From contig JAVBLA010000003.1 in assembly GCA_031553775.1 (NCBI GenBank), positions 50,330 to 114,329 of the forward strand: DNA of 64,000 bases, given 5' to 3'. Each line of letters starts with the position of its first letter. Within the stretch, counting starts at the first letter, position 1. Under the pieces are notes generated by a model. The model saw nothing but the letters and a program-made list of their open reading frames with translations. It made no database searches and was not told where the DNA came from. Positions 25,823 to 34,633 of the stretch are shown in pieces. The translations under genes and the position numbers were made by a program. Origin of the DNA: JAISFI01 sp031553775. Its GTDB lineage: Bacteria > Bacteroidota > Bacteroidia > Bacteroidales > Azobacteroidaceae.

Positions 25823-27418
25823 TTATTTTGATTTTGCTTTGCGGGCGTGGGTCTGGATACATTCCCGGCAGGGAACGATTACGGAGACGCCTTTATATTC
25901 GATTTCTTCACGGATCATTTGTTTCATTTCTTCGAAATTTTTCCGGAGGGGCACCACTGTGCGTACATGTTCAGGTTCAACACCAATACCTTTACAGATG
26001 GAGGCGATCCGGTTTTTGGCGGAAGATTCCTGTCCACCGGTCATACCTGCTGTTTCATTATCGGAAATGATGATGACTACATTGGCATCATCGTTTACGC
26101 AATCTAATAATCCGGTCATGCCGGAGTGGGTAAAGGTCGAGTCTCCGATTACTGCTACCGATGGGAACTGTCCTGCATCTGAAGCCCCTTTAGCCATGGT
26201 AATGGAAGCTCCCATATCGATACAACTGTCGATTGCCTTGAAAGGAGGCAAGGCTCCTAATGTATAACAGCCGATATCGCTGAACACTTTGGGACTCTCG
26301 TATTCTGTCAGAACTTCATTTAGTGCTTCGTAAACATCGCGGTGCCCACATCCCTGGCAGAGTGCCGGCGGACGCATGGCTACGATTTCCGGTATCTGGT
26401 AGTATTTATTGACTTCTTTTCCGAGTGCCAGGGCTACTTTATCAGGATTCAGTTCTCCATCCCGTGGCAAGGTTCCGTCTAATCGTCCGTGAACTTTGAT
26501 GCCTAATCCGAGGTATCCTTTCAGTTGGTTTTCCACAAATGGAAACCCGTCTTCCAATACCAGAATTTCTTCGCAATTTTCAACCAATTGCATCAATTGT
26601 TTCTTGGGTATCGGATATTGGCAGACTTTCAAAACCGGATGTTCGAACCCGTCCGGATAATTCTCCTGCAGGTAGTTGAATGCAATACCGCAGGCTATAA
26701 TTCCCCACTTTTTATCCGGAGCATCAAAATACTTGTTGAAAGCAGAGTTTTCCGAATGTTCCAGGAAATCTTTCTGTTTATCGATCAGTACTTTGAACCT
26801 TTTCCGGGCATTGGCCGGTAATAAAACAAAACGCTGGCGACCATCTTCCGGGTTTTTCAGCGGATTTTCCGGTTGTACATTCCGGCGTATAACTCCTGAC
26901 CGGGAGTGTGCCATCCGGGTGGTGATCCGCAATAACACAGGATATCCAAATTTTTCAGACAATTCAAAACCTTCATATACCATGTCGTATGCTTCCTGTT
27001 GATTGGACGGCTCCAGCATCGGGATCATGGCGAAATCGCCATAAAAACGGTTGTCCTGCTCGTTTTGGGATGAGTGCATGGAAGGATCGTCGGCGGTAAC
27101 GATAATCATTCCCCCGTTGATACCCGACATGGCAATATTCATAAAAGCGTCGGCAGCTACGTTCAGCCCCACATGTTTCATACAGGAAATCACTCTTTTT
27201 CCTGTATAAGACATGCCCAAAGCTGCTTCTAACGCTGTTTTTTCATTACAACACCACTTGGAATGAATCCCTCTTTCCCTGGCTAAGGGAGAGGTCTGTA
27301 TATATTCTGTGATTTCGGTAGAAGGCGTTCCCGGATAGGAGTAAACTCCTGATAATCCGGCATCGATAGCAGCCTGTGCAATCGCTTCATCACCTAAAAA
27401 TAAATATTTTTCCATCAT
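25823..27418 (-). CDS. iorA: Indolepyruvate:ferredoxin oxidoreductase, alpha subunit, lacking a C-terminal ferredoxin domain
   Basis: The 531-residue protein holds the pyrimidine-binding half (GVYSYPGTPSTEITEYI near the N-terminus) and the thiamine pyrophosphate half (CQGCGHRDVYEAL near residue 357, then IGDSTFTHSGMTG). It works with IorB on indolepyruvate and related aryl pyruvates. Classical IorA is about 600 residues or more and ends in two 4Fe-4S motifs. Here the chain stops at CRECIQTHARKAKSK with no CxxCxxC cluster, so electrons would pass to a separate ferredoxin. The promoter is at 27448-27455. MMEKY gives two possible start codons, 27418 or 27415. Confidence 0.94.
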   Translation of the reverse strand: MMEKYLFLGDEAIAQAAIDAGLSGVYSYPGTPSTEITEYIQTSPLARERGIHSKWCCNEKTALEAALGMSYTGKRVISCMKHVGLNVAADAFMNIAMSGINGGMIIVTADDPSMHSSQNEQDNRFYGDFAMIPMLEPSNQQEAYDMVYEGFELSEKFGYPVLLRITTRMAHSRSGVIRRNVQPENPLKNPEDGRQRFVLLPANARKRFKVLIDKQKDFLEHSENSAFNKYFDAPDKKWGIIACGIAFNYLQENYPDGFEHPVLKVCQYPIPKKQLMQLVENCEEILVLEDGFPFVENQLKGYLGLGIKVHGRLDGTLPRDGELNPDKVALALGKEVNKYYQIPEIVAMRPPALCQGCGHRDVYEALNEVLTEYESPKVFSDIGCYTLGALPPFKAIDSCIDMGASITMAKGASDAGQFPSVAVIGDSTFTHSGMTGLLDCVNDDANVVIIISDNETAGMTGGQESSAKNRIASICKGIGVEPEHVRTVVPLRKNFEEMKQMIREEIEYKGVSVIVPCRECIQTHARKAKSK

Positions 27419-27447
27419 CTGCTTTTTATCTTGTTTTTAAACGGCAT

Positions 27448-27455
27448 CAAAAATA
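27448..27455 (-). promoter_or_regulatory. Promoter -7 element of iorAB
   Basis: Minus-strand TATTTTTG, matching TAnnTTTG, 30 bases upstream of the iorA ATG. Confidence 0.55.
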
Positions 27456-27460
27456 CGAAA

Positions 27461-27556
27461 GAATTAAGAGTTAAGAATGAAGAATTTTATTCCGAAATCA
27501 GAAAGAACACCCCTCCTAATTCTTAACTCTTAACTTTTAACTCTTAACTTTTAGCT
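27461..27556. repeat. Intergenic inverted unit repeat, TTAAGAG type
   Basis: The left arm at 27461-27487 (GAATTAAGAGTTAAGAATG units) faces a right arm at 27516-27555 made of TTAACTC/TTAACTT units. It fills the gap between mltG and iorA. Confidence 0.7.
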
Positions 27557-28600
27557 CTAATAGATTCCCCTCCTGTTAAGCGCCTGCCGATACTTTGCCG
27601 CATTCTGGTTGTGCGCAGCAATATTGGTGGCGAAGTTGTGTCGTCCCGAAAAATCTTCCTTGGCACACATAAAAATGTAATTATGTTGTTGATAGTTGAG
27701 AACCGCATCAATACTCCTGATAGAGGGTAAACGGATCGGTCCCGGAGGAAGTCCCTTGTACAGATAGGTATTATAGGGAGAGTCTGTTTTCAGGTGGATA
27801 TTCAGTATCCTTCGCAACGAGAAATCTCCAACAGCAAATTTTACAGTAGGATCTGCTTGCAGGAGCATGCCGTTTTTCAGACGGTTAATGTACAATCCGG
27901 CAACAGTGGCATACTCACCTGCTACGGCAGTTTCTTCTTCTACAATGGAGGCAAGAATGGAAACCTGTACGGGTGACAAAGGAATCGCTGCTGCTTTTTC
28001 CCGCCTGGCTTCAGTCCAGAAACGATCGTATTCTTTTTTCATCCGTTGCATGAATTGTTCCACGGTGGTATTCCAGTAAATTTCGTAGGTGTTGGGAATA
28101 AACATGCAGAGAATTGTGGTCGTATCCAGGTCATAGCGAGCACAAACTTCCTGCCGGTCTAAACAGGCAAGGAGGGAATCCCCCTTGAACATCAGTTCTT
28201 CTCCCATCCGTTTGGTGAAATCCTGCTTGAGACGAATGTTATTAAAAGTAAGTTTGACGGGCGATTGAATACCGTTGGCCATGATTGAAAATGCTTGTCT
28301 GATGGTCATTCCTGGCTGGATGGCATATCGTCCTGTTCTCATTTTTTTTTGATAACCTGTAGCAGTAGACAATTGTTTAAAGGCATTCAGGTCTTTGATA
28401 TGGGCGGCGGTTTGCAGTTGCAACAATAATTCGTTGTAATCTTTTCTCTCATCGATATAGACATATGCCGTATCTTTGATATCGAACGCAGGAGAGAAGA
28501 GTTTGATATATACCAATGTACCGCATGCCACCAGGATAATTGCAAACAAAAACAATATATTCCGCAGAAGTTTTATACGGGAAGATTTCTTTTTTTTCAT
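27557..28600 (-). CDS. mltG: Endolytic murein transglycosylase MltG (YceG-like)
   Basis: The 347-residue protein has a basic N-terminus, one membrane helix (about 10-30), a LysM-like region, and the YceG catalytic domain with SILASIVEEETAV near residue 220. Downstream segments NRLKNGMLLQADPTVKFA and SPYNTYLYKGLPPGPI are diagnostic. MltG cuts nascent glycan strands at the inner membrane and sets their length. The promoter TAACTTTG lies at 28672-28679 on the minus strand. Length is typical. Confidence 0.96.
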   Translation of the reverse strand: MKKKKSSRIKLLRNILFLFAIILVACGTLVYIKLFSPAFDIKDTAYVYIDERKDYNELLLQLQTAAHIKDLNAFKQLSTATGYQKKMRTGRYAIQPGMTIRQAFSIMANGIQSPVKLTFNNIRLKQDFTKRMGEELMFKGDSLLACLDRQEVCARYDLDTTTILCMFIPNTYEIYWNTTVEQFMQRMKKEYDRFWTEARREKAAAIPLSPVQVSILASIVEEETAVAGEYATVAGLYINRLKNGMLLQADPTVKFAVGDFSLRRILNIHLKTDSPYNTYLYKGLPPGPIRLPSIRSIDAVLNYQQHNYIFMCAKEDFSGRHNFATNIAAHNQNAAKYRQALNRRGIY

Positions 28601-28671
28601 CCGGATTCTTAATAAATTGATAATCAGAATTTGCTGGAAATTTTTTCAACAGCCTTTGCTGATACGGAGTA

Positions 28672-28679
28672 CAAAGTTA
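28672..28679 (-). promoter_or_regulatory. Promoter -7 element of mltG
   Basis: Minus-strand TAACTTTG fits TAnnTTTG, 72 bases upstream of the mltG ATG. Confidence 0.5.
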
Positions 28680-28709
28680 AAACAAATTTCGAAAATAGTT
28701 TATCAAAAC

Positions 28710-28741
28710 TTTGCTCAGAAGAAAAGAATCTCCTATATTTG
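28710..28741 (+). promoter_or_regulatory. Promoter of tRNA-Ser
   Basis: TTTG at 28710-28713 and TATATTTG at 28734-28741, separated by 20 bases, form a full Bacteroidetes consensus promoter 38 bases before the tRNA. Confidence 0.8.
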
Positions 28742-28778
28742 CACCGCCGTTCACAAAACGAAGATCAAGAAGCGTCTT

Positions 28779-28865
<87 letters not shown>

Positions 28866-28869
28866 CAAC

Positions 28870-28907
28870 AAAAGCGACTATAACAGAGAGTTAGGTCGCT
28901 TTTTGCT
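28870..28907 (+). terminator. Terminator after tRNA-Ser
   Basis: AAAAGCGAC pairs with GTCGCTTTT around a 16-base loop, followed by a T-rich run, 4 bases beyond the mature tRNA end. Confidence 0.8.
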
Positions 28908-28925
28908 TTTAAAGGATTTTCTAAA

Positions 28926-29078
28926 TTAACAAAGTAATTTCTCGCGGTCGCGGACACGCTCGGCGAGATTGTCTTTTTTGAGCTGGATGATTGCGTCGTG
29001 GTTCTCATTCATCGCTTTAAGCAACGCTTGTTTGTTTTCATCTGTCGGGGCGCGCTTGTATCCAATAACAGAATCAAT
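28926..29078 (-). pseudogene. GC-rich 3' fragment of an unidentified foreign gene
   Basis: On the minus strand an open stretch without a start ends at a TAA (28926-28928) and encodes about 50 residues: YIDSVIGYKRAPTDENKQ, then a helical, charged tail including AIIQLKKDNLAERVRDREK. It is interrupted upstream by a TGA. Its base composition (GCGCGC, CGCGGTCGCGG) is far richer in GC than the AT-rich neighbours. It sits immediately behind the tRNA-Ser terminator, a classic integration site. It is most simply read as the residue of a lost mobile element; the family is not recognised. Confidence 0.45.
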
Positions 29079-29141
29079 ATATCATGTGCTTTTTAGAGTT
29101 TTTTTATCTTTATATTTCGGTGATCTATCACAAGATTATTC

Positions 29142-29149
29142 TATTTTTG
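29142..29149 (+). promoter_or_regulatory. Promoter -7 element of the GNAT gene
   Basis: TATTTTTG fits TAnnTTTG and ends 17 bases before the first ATG (29167). Confidence 0.5.
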
Positions 29150-29166
29150 TGACAAAACTATTGTGG

Positions 29167-29817
29167 ATGAATATGAAAGAACTTTTAATAGAAAAAATAC
29201 AAAAGCCAGAAATTGAAGAAGTCGCAGATATGCTTACTGCTGTTTTCAAAACAAATCCGGCATATTCGATCATTTTTAAAAACAAAAAACAATTGGAAAA
29301 AGGCTTATTCTGGTTATTTAAAGCAGATCTTCTTATTCATAATTACAAGCAGGCCTTAACGAGTGTTATAAGGGAAAAAGATACCCGAAAAATAATTGGT
29401 ACATTTACATTAGTACCTCCACAAGGTGTGAAGAATAATTTCTCTGTTTATCTGAAAATCGGGCTTCCCGGTTTTATTTCAAAGTTTGGGATAAGCCAGT
29501 TAATCCGGATGCTCAGTTTAGGTAATTGCAATAAGTCGACACTAACAGAATCAATCAAAGCTTCCGAGTATTATTATTTGTCGATGGTTGCAATTAGGGA
29601 AGAATTTAGAGGAGCGGGAATAGGCTCATATGCTATAAAATATGCGATTCAAGAACTTGTTACCTCTAATCCTGCTTGTAGTTTGTTGGGATTGACTACT
29701 CAACTTCCTGAAAACGTAATATTTTATTCCCGGCTGGGCTTTGATAAACTTGATGAGGGATATATTGACTTTAAAGGAGATCAGTATTATAATTATAATA
29801 TGAAACTGAATATATAA
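29167..29817 (+). CDS. GNAT family N-acetyltransferase
   Basis: The 216-residue protein has the GNAT acetyl-CoA site in YLSMVAIREEFRGAGIGSYA (about residues 135-155) and the later strand FYSRLGFDKLDEGYIDFKG typical of the C-terminal half. It would transfer an acetyl group from acetyl-CoA to an unidentified amine. The open frame continues upstream to 28969, but that part runs through the foreign remnant and the promoter, so ATG 29167 (or 29173) is the start. It stands alone. Its AT-rich sequence differs from the housekeeping genes nearby and could be acquired. Confidence 0.85.
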   Translation: MNMKELLIEKIQKPEIEEVADMLTAVFKTNPAYSIIFKNKKQLEKGLFWLFKADLLIHNYKQALTSVIREKDTRKIIGTFTLVPPQGVKNNFSVYLKIGLPGFISKFGISQLIRMLSLGNCNKSTLTESIKASEYYYLSMVAIREEFRGAGIGSYAIKYAIQELVTSNPACSLLGLTTQLPENVIFYSRLGFDKLDEGYIDFKGDQYYNYNMKLNI

Positions 29818-30149
29818 AATTGAATAATTAAATCCCTCAATCCCTCTTTCTCATTTTTGTTTTTGATAGCTTCTCCAACCCGCAAAATCACTGATTGCCG
29901 GGTAGAAAAATTTAGACCACAATATAGAGTAACTACATTATGTAGAATATTTTGATGTTTGTAGCTTGTATATTTTGTCTTCGTATATATTTTCATTTTG
30001 TTTTTATTAAAAAGCAATAAACGATTATAGCTGCAACAAATTTTAGAATTTGCATATTTCTGGTTGACAGAAGCCTGTTTACGAAAATAAAAGCCATCCA
30101 TTATAATATTAATACTCAGTGTGTATTCTATAGAAAACATTAAAAATAC

Positions 30150-30174
30150 TTAATGTGTTTGTTTGACACATTAA
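30150..30174. promoter_or_regulatory. Palindromic operator-like site 1
   Basis: TTAATGTGT and ACACATTAA form a perfect 9-base inverted repeat around a 7-base spacer, about 86 bases before the T9SS gene. It shares its half-site with the palindrome at 30201. Confidence 0.55.
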
Positions 30175-30200
30175 ATGTTCGTGGTTTGGTATTGAAATTG

Positions 30201-30219
30201 ATGTGTAGTTTATACACAT
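30201..30219. promoter_or_regulatory. Palindromic operator-like site 2
   Basis: ATGTGTA and TACACAT form an inverted repeat around GTTTA. The outer bases (TTAAA) on the right match site 1, so two copies of one recognition sequence lie in tandem, 40 bases before the coding region. Confidence 0.55.
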
Positions 30220-30259
30220 TAAATTTTGATATGAAAACTATTAATTATTGAACATTAAA

Positions 30260-33200
30260 ATGGAAACAACAAACATTAGCTCTTTTAACCCTGCATCAGA
30301 TCAAAACATAACCAATCTTTTTGATTATGAAATGCAACAAACGAAATTGGATTTGATTGTCCGATTGGGATATGAACGTGAGCCTTTTGACGGCAATAAT
30401 CTATTCGGCGAACAAGCAGATCAAATGTTATATGCTCCTCCGGGACCTCCGACAGGTGGAGTTGTAGTTGTTAAAGATGGTGGATGGGTGCTGGCAATCG
30501 GTGTATTTTTCTATTTCGTATTGAAATTTATGAAAAACATCACTTCAAACAGGAATAAAAAGATCAAAAGAATCCATTTTAAAAAAATGGTGACTCTCAT
30601 GATAGGGTTATTATGTGTTTTTTCTTGTTGGACGGTAAAAGCACAAATATCTCTTTCCAATGAATATTTTGCTTGTCCGGGTAGTCAGGTTATTATCGGC
30701 ATGAAAACCGAATCTGGAGTAGATTATTATTGGTATACTTCGGATACAGGCGGGGCACCCTTACGAGCAACTCCATCGGATACGATTACGGTATTCAAAA
30801 CCGACACAATACCGGAAGTCTGGTATGCGGAACGGAGAACAGGATCCCAGCCATACCAACGCTATCCTATTACTGTTTATGTAGGGGAAAAATGTGGTGG
30901 CGGAACATCGGCATGTGAAGCGGGACGTTTATTGGCTTCGGTAGACTTCGGCAGTTATAACGATAATAACAGTTTTTGTACATCTACACCACTGGGCACG
31001 AGTATTACAACCTATAACTTCGCCGACGTGGCATATGATGGAAATTATGCTATTTGTACCTATACGGGTGCCTTGTCTGACTATTGGTATACAGTTACTC
31101 CTGACCATACAACAAGAGATTTTTATAACGGCCGCTATATGATTGTCAATGCAGATTATACGCCGGGAACATTTTATACAATACCTATCGATGGTCTCTG
31201 CCCTGGAACAAAATTATATTTTTCCGCATGGATAGGGAATCTCATGAATCCGAACGGAAAAGCATTTACTTCCGGAAGCCGGAATATCAATGAATTCTCT
31301 GATCCCAACCTGCTTTTTGAACTTAAGGATGCAGTGACCGGAACTGTATTAGCCCAATTTACGACAGGCAATATTCCTAAAGTAAATTCAAAAGCTGAAT
31401 TCTGGAAACAATACGGTTTTACTTTTACCACAGAATCTTCATCTTCTGTTATCCTGACATTAAAAAATAATTTCAAGGGAGGAAATGGGAATGACCTGGG
31501 ATTGGATGATATTCAGATACGTCTTTGTGTTCCGCCGATCAATGTTCAGTCTCCTATGTATACTTGCCCGGACAAGGATTTTACATTCAGTGTGAATTTC
31601 AATGACAACAATACTTTCGGCTCTTCAATGGCTGCTGTTTTAGAATATTCGTCTGATAATGGAAATACCTGGTCGATGCTGCACAACTCTATTTGCACTG
31701 TTTCGGGAAATAATCCGGCAAAAATCACTTGTACAATACCGGGAATCACAAGTCAGCATTTTACTTATCAATACCGGTTGGGAGTAGCAAATCAGGATTC
31801 TTATACTGATGAGAACTGCCGTTCACAATCCAATCCCTTCCTTATTAAGGAAACGCCTCCTTTAATGTATTGGACCGGAGCTGTCGATGGCAACTGGAAT
31901 AATCCGTCCAACTGGACCGATGGACCTGATGGAACTGTATCGAAAACCGTTCCATCGAGTTGTACTGATGTACATATACCTGGAAATCTTGTTAATTATT
32001 CATCTTTGGATGAACAAACATCTCCCCGGGACATTTATGCTAAGCCTACCTGTAATGATATATATTTTCACTTTGGTGGCGAAGTGGCAAAAACCCAGGA
32101 ATTGACTTATCACAGGGCATATGTTCAGTATAATTTCGGCTATTACGATGCTGCAAATGTTTATAAAACAGATGGTGATAAATTTTCTGCAACACCTATG
32201 GCTCGTGGTCGCTGGTATATGCTGGCAGCTCCGTTAAAGAAAATCGTAACAGGCGATTTAGCTGTTGGCGGATTCCCCAATCTTTGGCATCGCAGTTTCA
32301 AAACAGCTTCAGGTTATGAAAGCAAAATTGTTGGTGAATGGTATGATGCAGAAGCCAACAATGCAATGGAATTAGGTGCCGGCCAACTTTATGCCGTCAG
32401 CATTTGGGCCGGAGAATATCTTCCTGGTGTGATCGGAGAAAACAATCACAAAGATCTTAACGCATTGAAAGGGGTAATGCAAATTCCTTATTTCGAAACA
32501 TCCTACAGTGTAAATCATCACCGGGACCATAATTATGATGGCATATACAGTTCTTTCAAGTACTATTATTATGATGATCCGAACCTTGGTTTTGCGGATG
32601 AAAACAAATATCCTCCGGGAAAAATTGCCCGGAAAGAGGAAACATACCGGTTTATATTTGAAGACGATTTTAAGAATCCTTACGATCCGTTCAGAATAAC
32701 CGTGCCGGTGGTCGACAAAAATAACGACGGACAGGTAGATGAAGTAATGGTTGGTAATCCATTCCTTTCCAGTCTTGATTTTGATTTGCTTTATGCAAAC
32801 AATCAGGATAATATGGAAAATTATTACAAGTTGTATACAAGTGATAGCAATTATGATACTTATATTATAGGAGCAGGTTCGCAATTTTTAACCAAACTGG
32901 TGGCTCCTTACCAGGCAATTATTATCAAGCCGAAAGGAAGCATCGGAAGTTCTACTACCCTGAATTTCGGGAAAAACACTTCTGTTACACGAACCGGAAG
33001 TACTCCGCTCAGGAGCTCACAGTGTACAGCTTCCCGATATCCTGAAAACGTTATTTATATACAGGCATCTAATGCGGAAGGGTATAGCAATATAACGCTT
33101 TCATTTGCTGATATCGTAGAAAAAAATGTGAATCGGCTTTTCTCGGATGATAATCCCGGTGTACCGCAATTGTATGTTCCGGATGAGAAGCAAGGAAAGT

Positions 33201-33694
33201 ATGATGTGTTTTTTGTTGATAAACAGGTAAGGGAAATTCCATTGGGAATACAGAGTCATAGTGATGGTGAAATACAATTGCAATTCTATAATCTGGAGCG
33301 GTTTTCAGCAGGTTCGATTGTCTTGGAAGATAAGTATTCCGGTAAGGAATATGACCTGTTTACAGATCCGGTTTATACATTTAAATCTATTCCGCAATAT
33401 AATGAAAATCGCTTTTTGTTAAAGATCGGAGATATTGCCTCAGGTATTGGATTTGAAAAACTTTCAGGACTGGAATTGAATGTATATATGCAAGATAAAG
33501 TACTTTATGTTTCGGCCGGTGATCTTATTTCTGATATAACAATTTCAAATATTGAGGGGCGGAGAGTATTATATATTGCAAAAGTAGGAAAAAGCCGGGT
33601 TGAAAGTCCTTTAAATTTTAATCGGGGCTTGTATTTAGTTTCTGTTAAACTAAGAAGCGGGAAAATTAAAACGGAAAAGCTAGTTGTCTATTGA
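30260..33694 (+). CDS. T9SS-secreted surface protein with Ig-like domain and fused N-terminal leader module
   Basis: A 1144-residue protein from ATG 30260 (a TTG in frame at 30248 is less likely). Residues 1-72 have no signal peptide. A helix GGWVLAIGVFFYFVLKF (about 74-90) precedes Met91, where a basic stretch and a second signal peptide (to WTVKAQ) begin. The mature part opens with an Ig-like domain (GSQVIIGMKTESGVDYYWYT), then a beta-sandwich like a carbohydrate-binding domain (LASVDFGSYNDNNSFC). From Trp538 the chain is homologous to the last 615 residues of the giant protein at 14048, including WTGAVDGNWNNPSNWTDG and the GNPFLSSLDF stretch. It ends in a T9SS type A sorting domain (KIKTEKLVVY). 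It is likely a surface adhesin; its binding partner is unknown. Confidence 0.85.
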   Translation: METTNISSFNPASDQNITNLFDYEMQQTKLDLIVRLGYEREPFDGNNLFGEQADQMLYAPPGPPTGGVVVVKDGGWVLAIGVFFYFVLKFMKNITSNRNKKIKRIHFKKMVTLMIGLLCVFSCWTVKAQISLSNEYFACPGSQVIIGMKTESGVDYYWYTSDTGGAPLRATPSDTITVFKTDTIPEVWYAERRTGSQPYQRYPITVYVGEKCGGGTSACEAGRLLASVDFGSYNDNNSFCTSTPLGTSITTYNFADVAYDGNYAICTYTGALSDYWYTVTPDHTTRDFYNGRYMIVNADYTPGTFYTIPIDGLCPGTKLYFSAWIGNLMNPNGKAFTSGSRNINEFSDPNLLFELKDAVTGTVLAQFTTGNIPKVNSKAEFWKQYGFTFTTESSSSVILTLKNNFKGGNGNDLGLDDIQIRLCVPPINVQSPMYTCPDKDFTFSVNFNDNNTFGSSMAAVLEYSSDNGNTWSMLHNSICTVSGNNPAKITCTIPGITSQHFTYQYRLGVANQDSYTDENCRSQSNPFLIKETPPLMYWTGAVDGNWNNPSNWTDGPDGTVSKTVPSSCTDVHIPGNLVNYSSLDEQTSPRDIYAKPTCNDIYFHFGGEVAKTQELTYHRAYVQYNFGYYDAANVYKTDGDKFSATPMARGRWYMLAAPLKKIVTGDLAVGGFPNLWHRSFKTASGYESKIVGEWYDAEANNAMELGAGQLYAVSIWAGEYLPGVIGENNHKDLNALKGVMQIPYFETSYSVNHHRDHNYDGIYSSFKYYYYDDPNLGFADENKYPPGKIARKEETYRFIFEDDFKNPYDPFRITVPVVDKNNDGQVDEVMVGNPFLSSLDFDLLYANNQDNMENYYKLYTSDSNYDTYIIGAGSQFLTKLVAPYQAIIIKPKGSIGSSTTLNFGKNTSVTRTGSTPLRSSQCTASRYPENVIYIQASNAEGYSNITLSFADIVEKNVNRLFSDDNPGVPQLYVPDEKQGKYDVFFVDKQVREIPLGIQSHSDGEIQLQFYNLERFSAGSIVLEDKYSGKEYDLFTDPVYTFKSIPQYNENRFLLKIGDIASGIGFEKLSGLELNVYMQDKVLYVSAGDLISDITISNIEGRRVLYIAKVGKSRVESPLNFNRGLYLVSVKLRSGKIKTEKLVVY

Positions 33695-33767
33695 GCGAAA
33701 ATTAAAATGCAGTTAGTAGGCCGGGATTAATTTTTGCTTGTTTGCAACCTGTGACAAAACAAAGACA

Positions 33768-33801
33768 AGCCCTGCATATCGGGATTGAATATGCAGGGCT
33801 T
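33768..33801 (+). terminator. Terminator between the T9SS gene and the BON lipoprotein gene
   Basis: AAGCCCTGCATAT pairs with ATATGCAGGGCTT around a 9-base loop, with T's on one side and A's on the other, so it can act for both convergent genes. Confidence 0.8.
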
Positions 33802-33830
33802 TGTCGTGTGATACAGGAACAAACCGGAAA

Positions 33831-34304
33831 TTATTTCAATTTCAGTTTGTTATTTACTTTTGCAGGATTCGATGCATTTACAATTTTCATTACTTTATCT
33901 AAATCTGCTTTTTTCAGGCTACCGGTTAAAGTGACTTCTTTATCTTTCACCTCTACTTTTACTTCTTTAAAACCTCCTGTCAACAGACCGTCTTCGATTA
34001 CTGTCCTGATTGTGTCGTCAGGACTGATTACCGGTGCGGGCGGAGGTACAATAATATTATTTACCACCGATTTTACAGCATTGAGCGAACTTACCAGTTC
34101 TTCTGCATTTGCTTTTTGCTCATCAGAAACCAGAACACCTTCCAGTGTGACTATCCCATTTTTTACTGTGGCTGTAACAAGATAATTGTCATCGGCCAAA
34201 GCTTGTTCTACCTCTGCTTTTATTTTTTCATCGCTTGGTTTGCAAGCCTGAAATATCATTCCTGTCAATAATACACAGGAAAAAATCAACAATACTCTTT
34301 TCAT
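33831..34304 (-). CDS. Two-BON-domain lipoprotein
   Basis: The 157-residue protein starts with a lipoprotein signal (MKRVLLIFSCVLLTGMIFQAC, Cys at the end modified). Two BON domains follow, at about residues 24-85 and 95-157, each with the V-x-G-x-V-T-L-(E/T)-G core (VKNGIVTLEGVL; VKDKEVTLTGSL), split by a proline hinge (PPPAPVIS). BON domains bind phospholipid or envelope surfaces, as in OsmY. This one would sit on the periplasmic face of a membrane. A second start two codons upstream (34310) is possible. It is a monocistronic gene. Confidence 0.88.
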   Translation of the reverse strand: MKRVLLIFSCVLLTGMIFQACKPSDEKIKAEVEQALADDNYLVTATVKNGIVTLEGVLVSDEQKANAEELVSSLNAVKSVVNNIIVPPPAPVISPDDTIRTVIEDGLLTGGFKEVKVEVKDKEVTLTGSLKKADLDKVMKIVNASNPAKVNNKLKLK

Positions 34305-34633
34305 AATCATTTACTTTAAATTTCAATCATAGCTTAAACAGACTTAATATGGTATTTGTTCACTTCATTTTATAAGTTTAAGAAAGAGAAGAATGTTGCA
34401 AAATAAGAATAACAGCATTTTTAGAAACAGGAAAATAAGTGAAAGGGTTTATGAAAATAATTGTACTTTTGCTTTTACGTAAAAATGATAAATTTGAAAT
34501 CGTTTGGACTTTCTGGAAATGTTGTACAATTATGCCTTGATGAATGATGTCCGTACGGAGCACATTTGTCGTCTTATGAAAGAGAAATGATTGCTCGATA
34601 GTATTAAATCTAACCTTATAATGTCTAAAAACG
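34305..34633. other. 329-base intergenic region
   Basis: A TACTTTTG element (34464-34471) fits a -7 box on the plus strand but lies 160 bases before the next gene. The short frames here (20 residues or fewer) look like chance. Nothing else is visible. Confidence 0.4.

Larger units (their letters stand above)
29818..30259. other. 442-base AT-rich intergenic region before the second T9SS protein
   Basis: No gene is supported. The first 300 bases show nothing beyond AT richness. The last 110 hold two palindromes described separately at 30150 and 30201. Confidence 0.6.

Noticed and set aside
28969..29166. Upstream extension of the GNAT gene
   Set aside because: The extra residues run antisense through the GC-rich remnant and across the TATTTTTG promoter element, so the ATG at 29167 is preferred.
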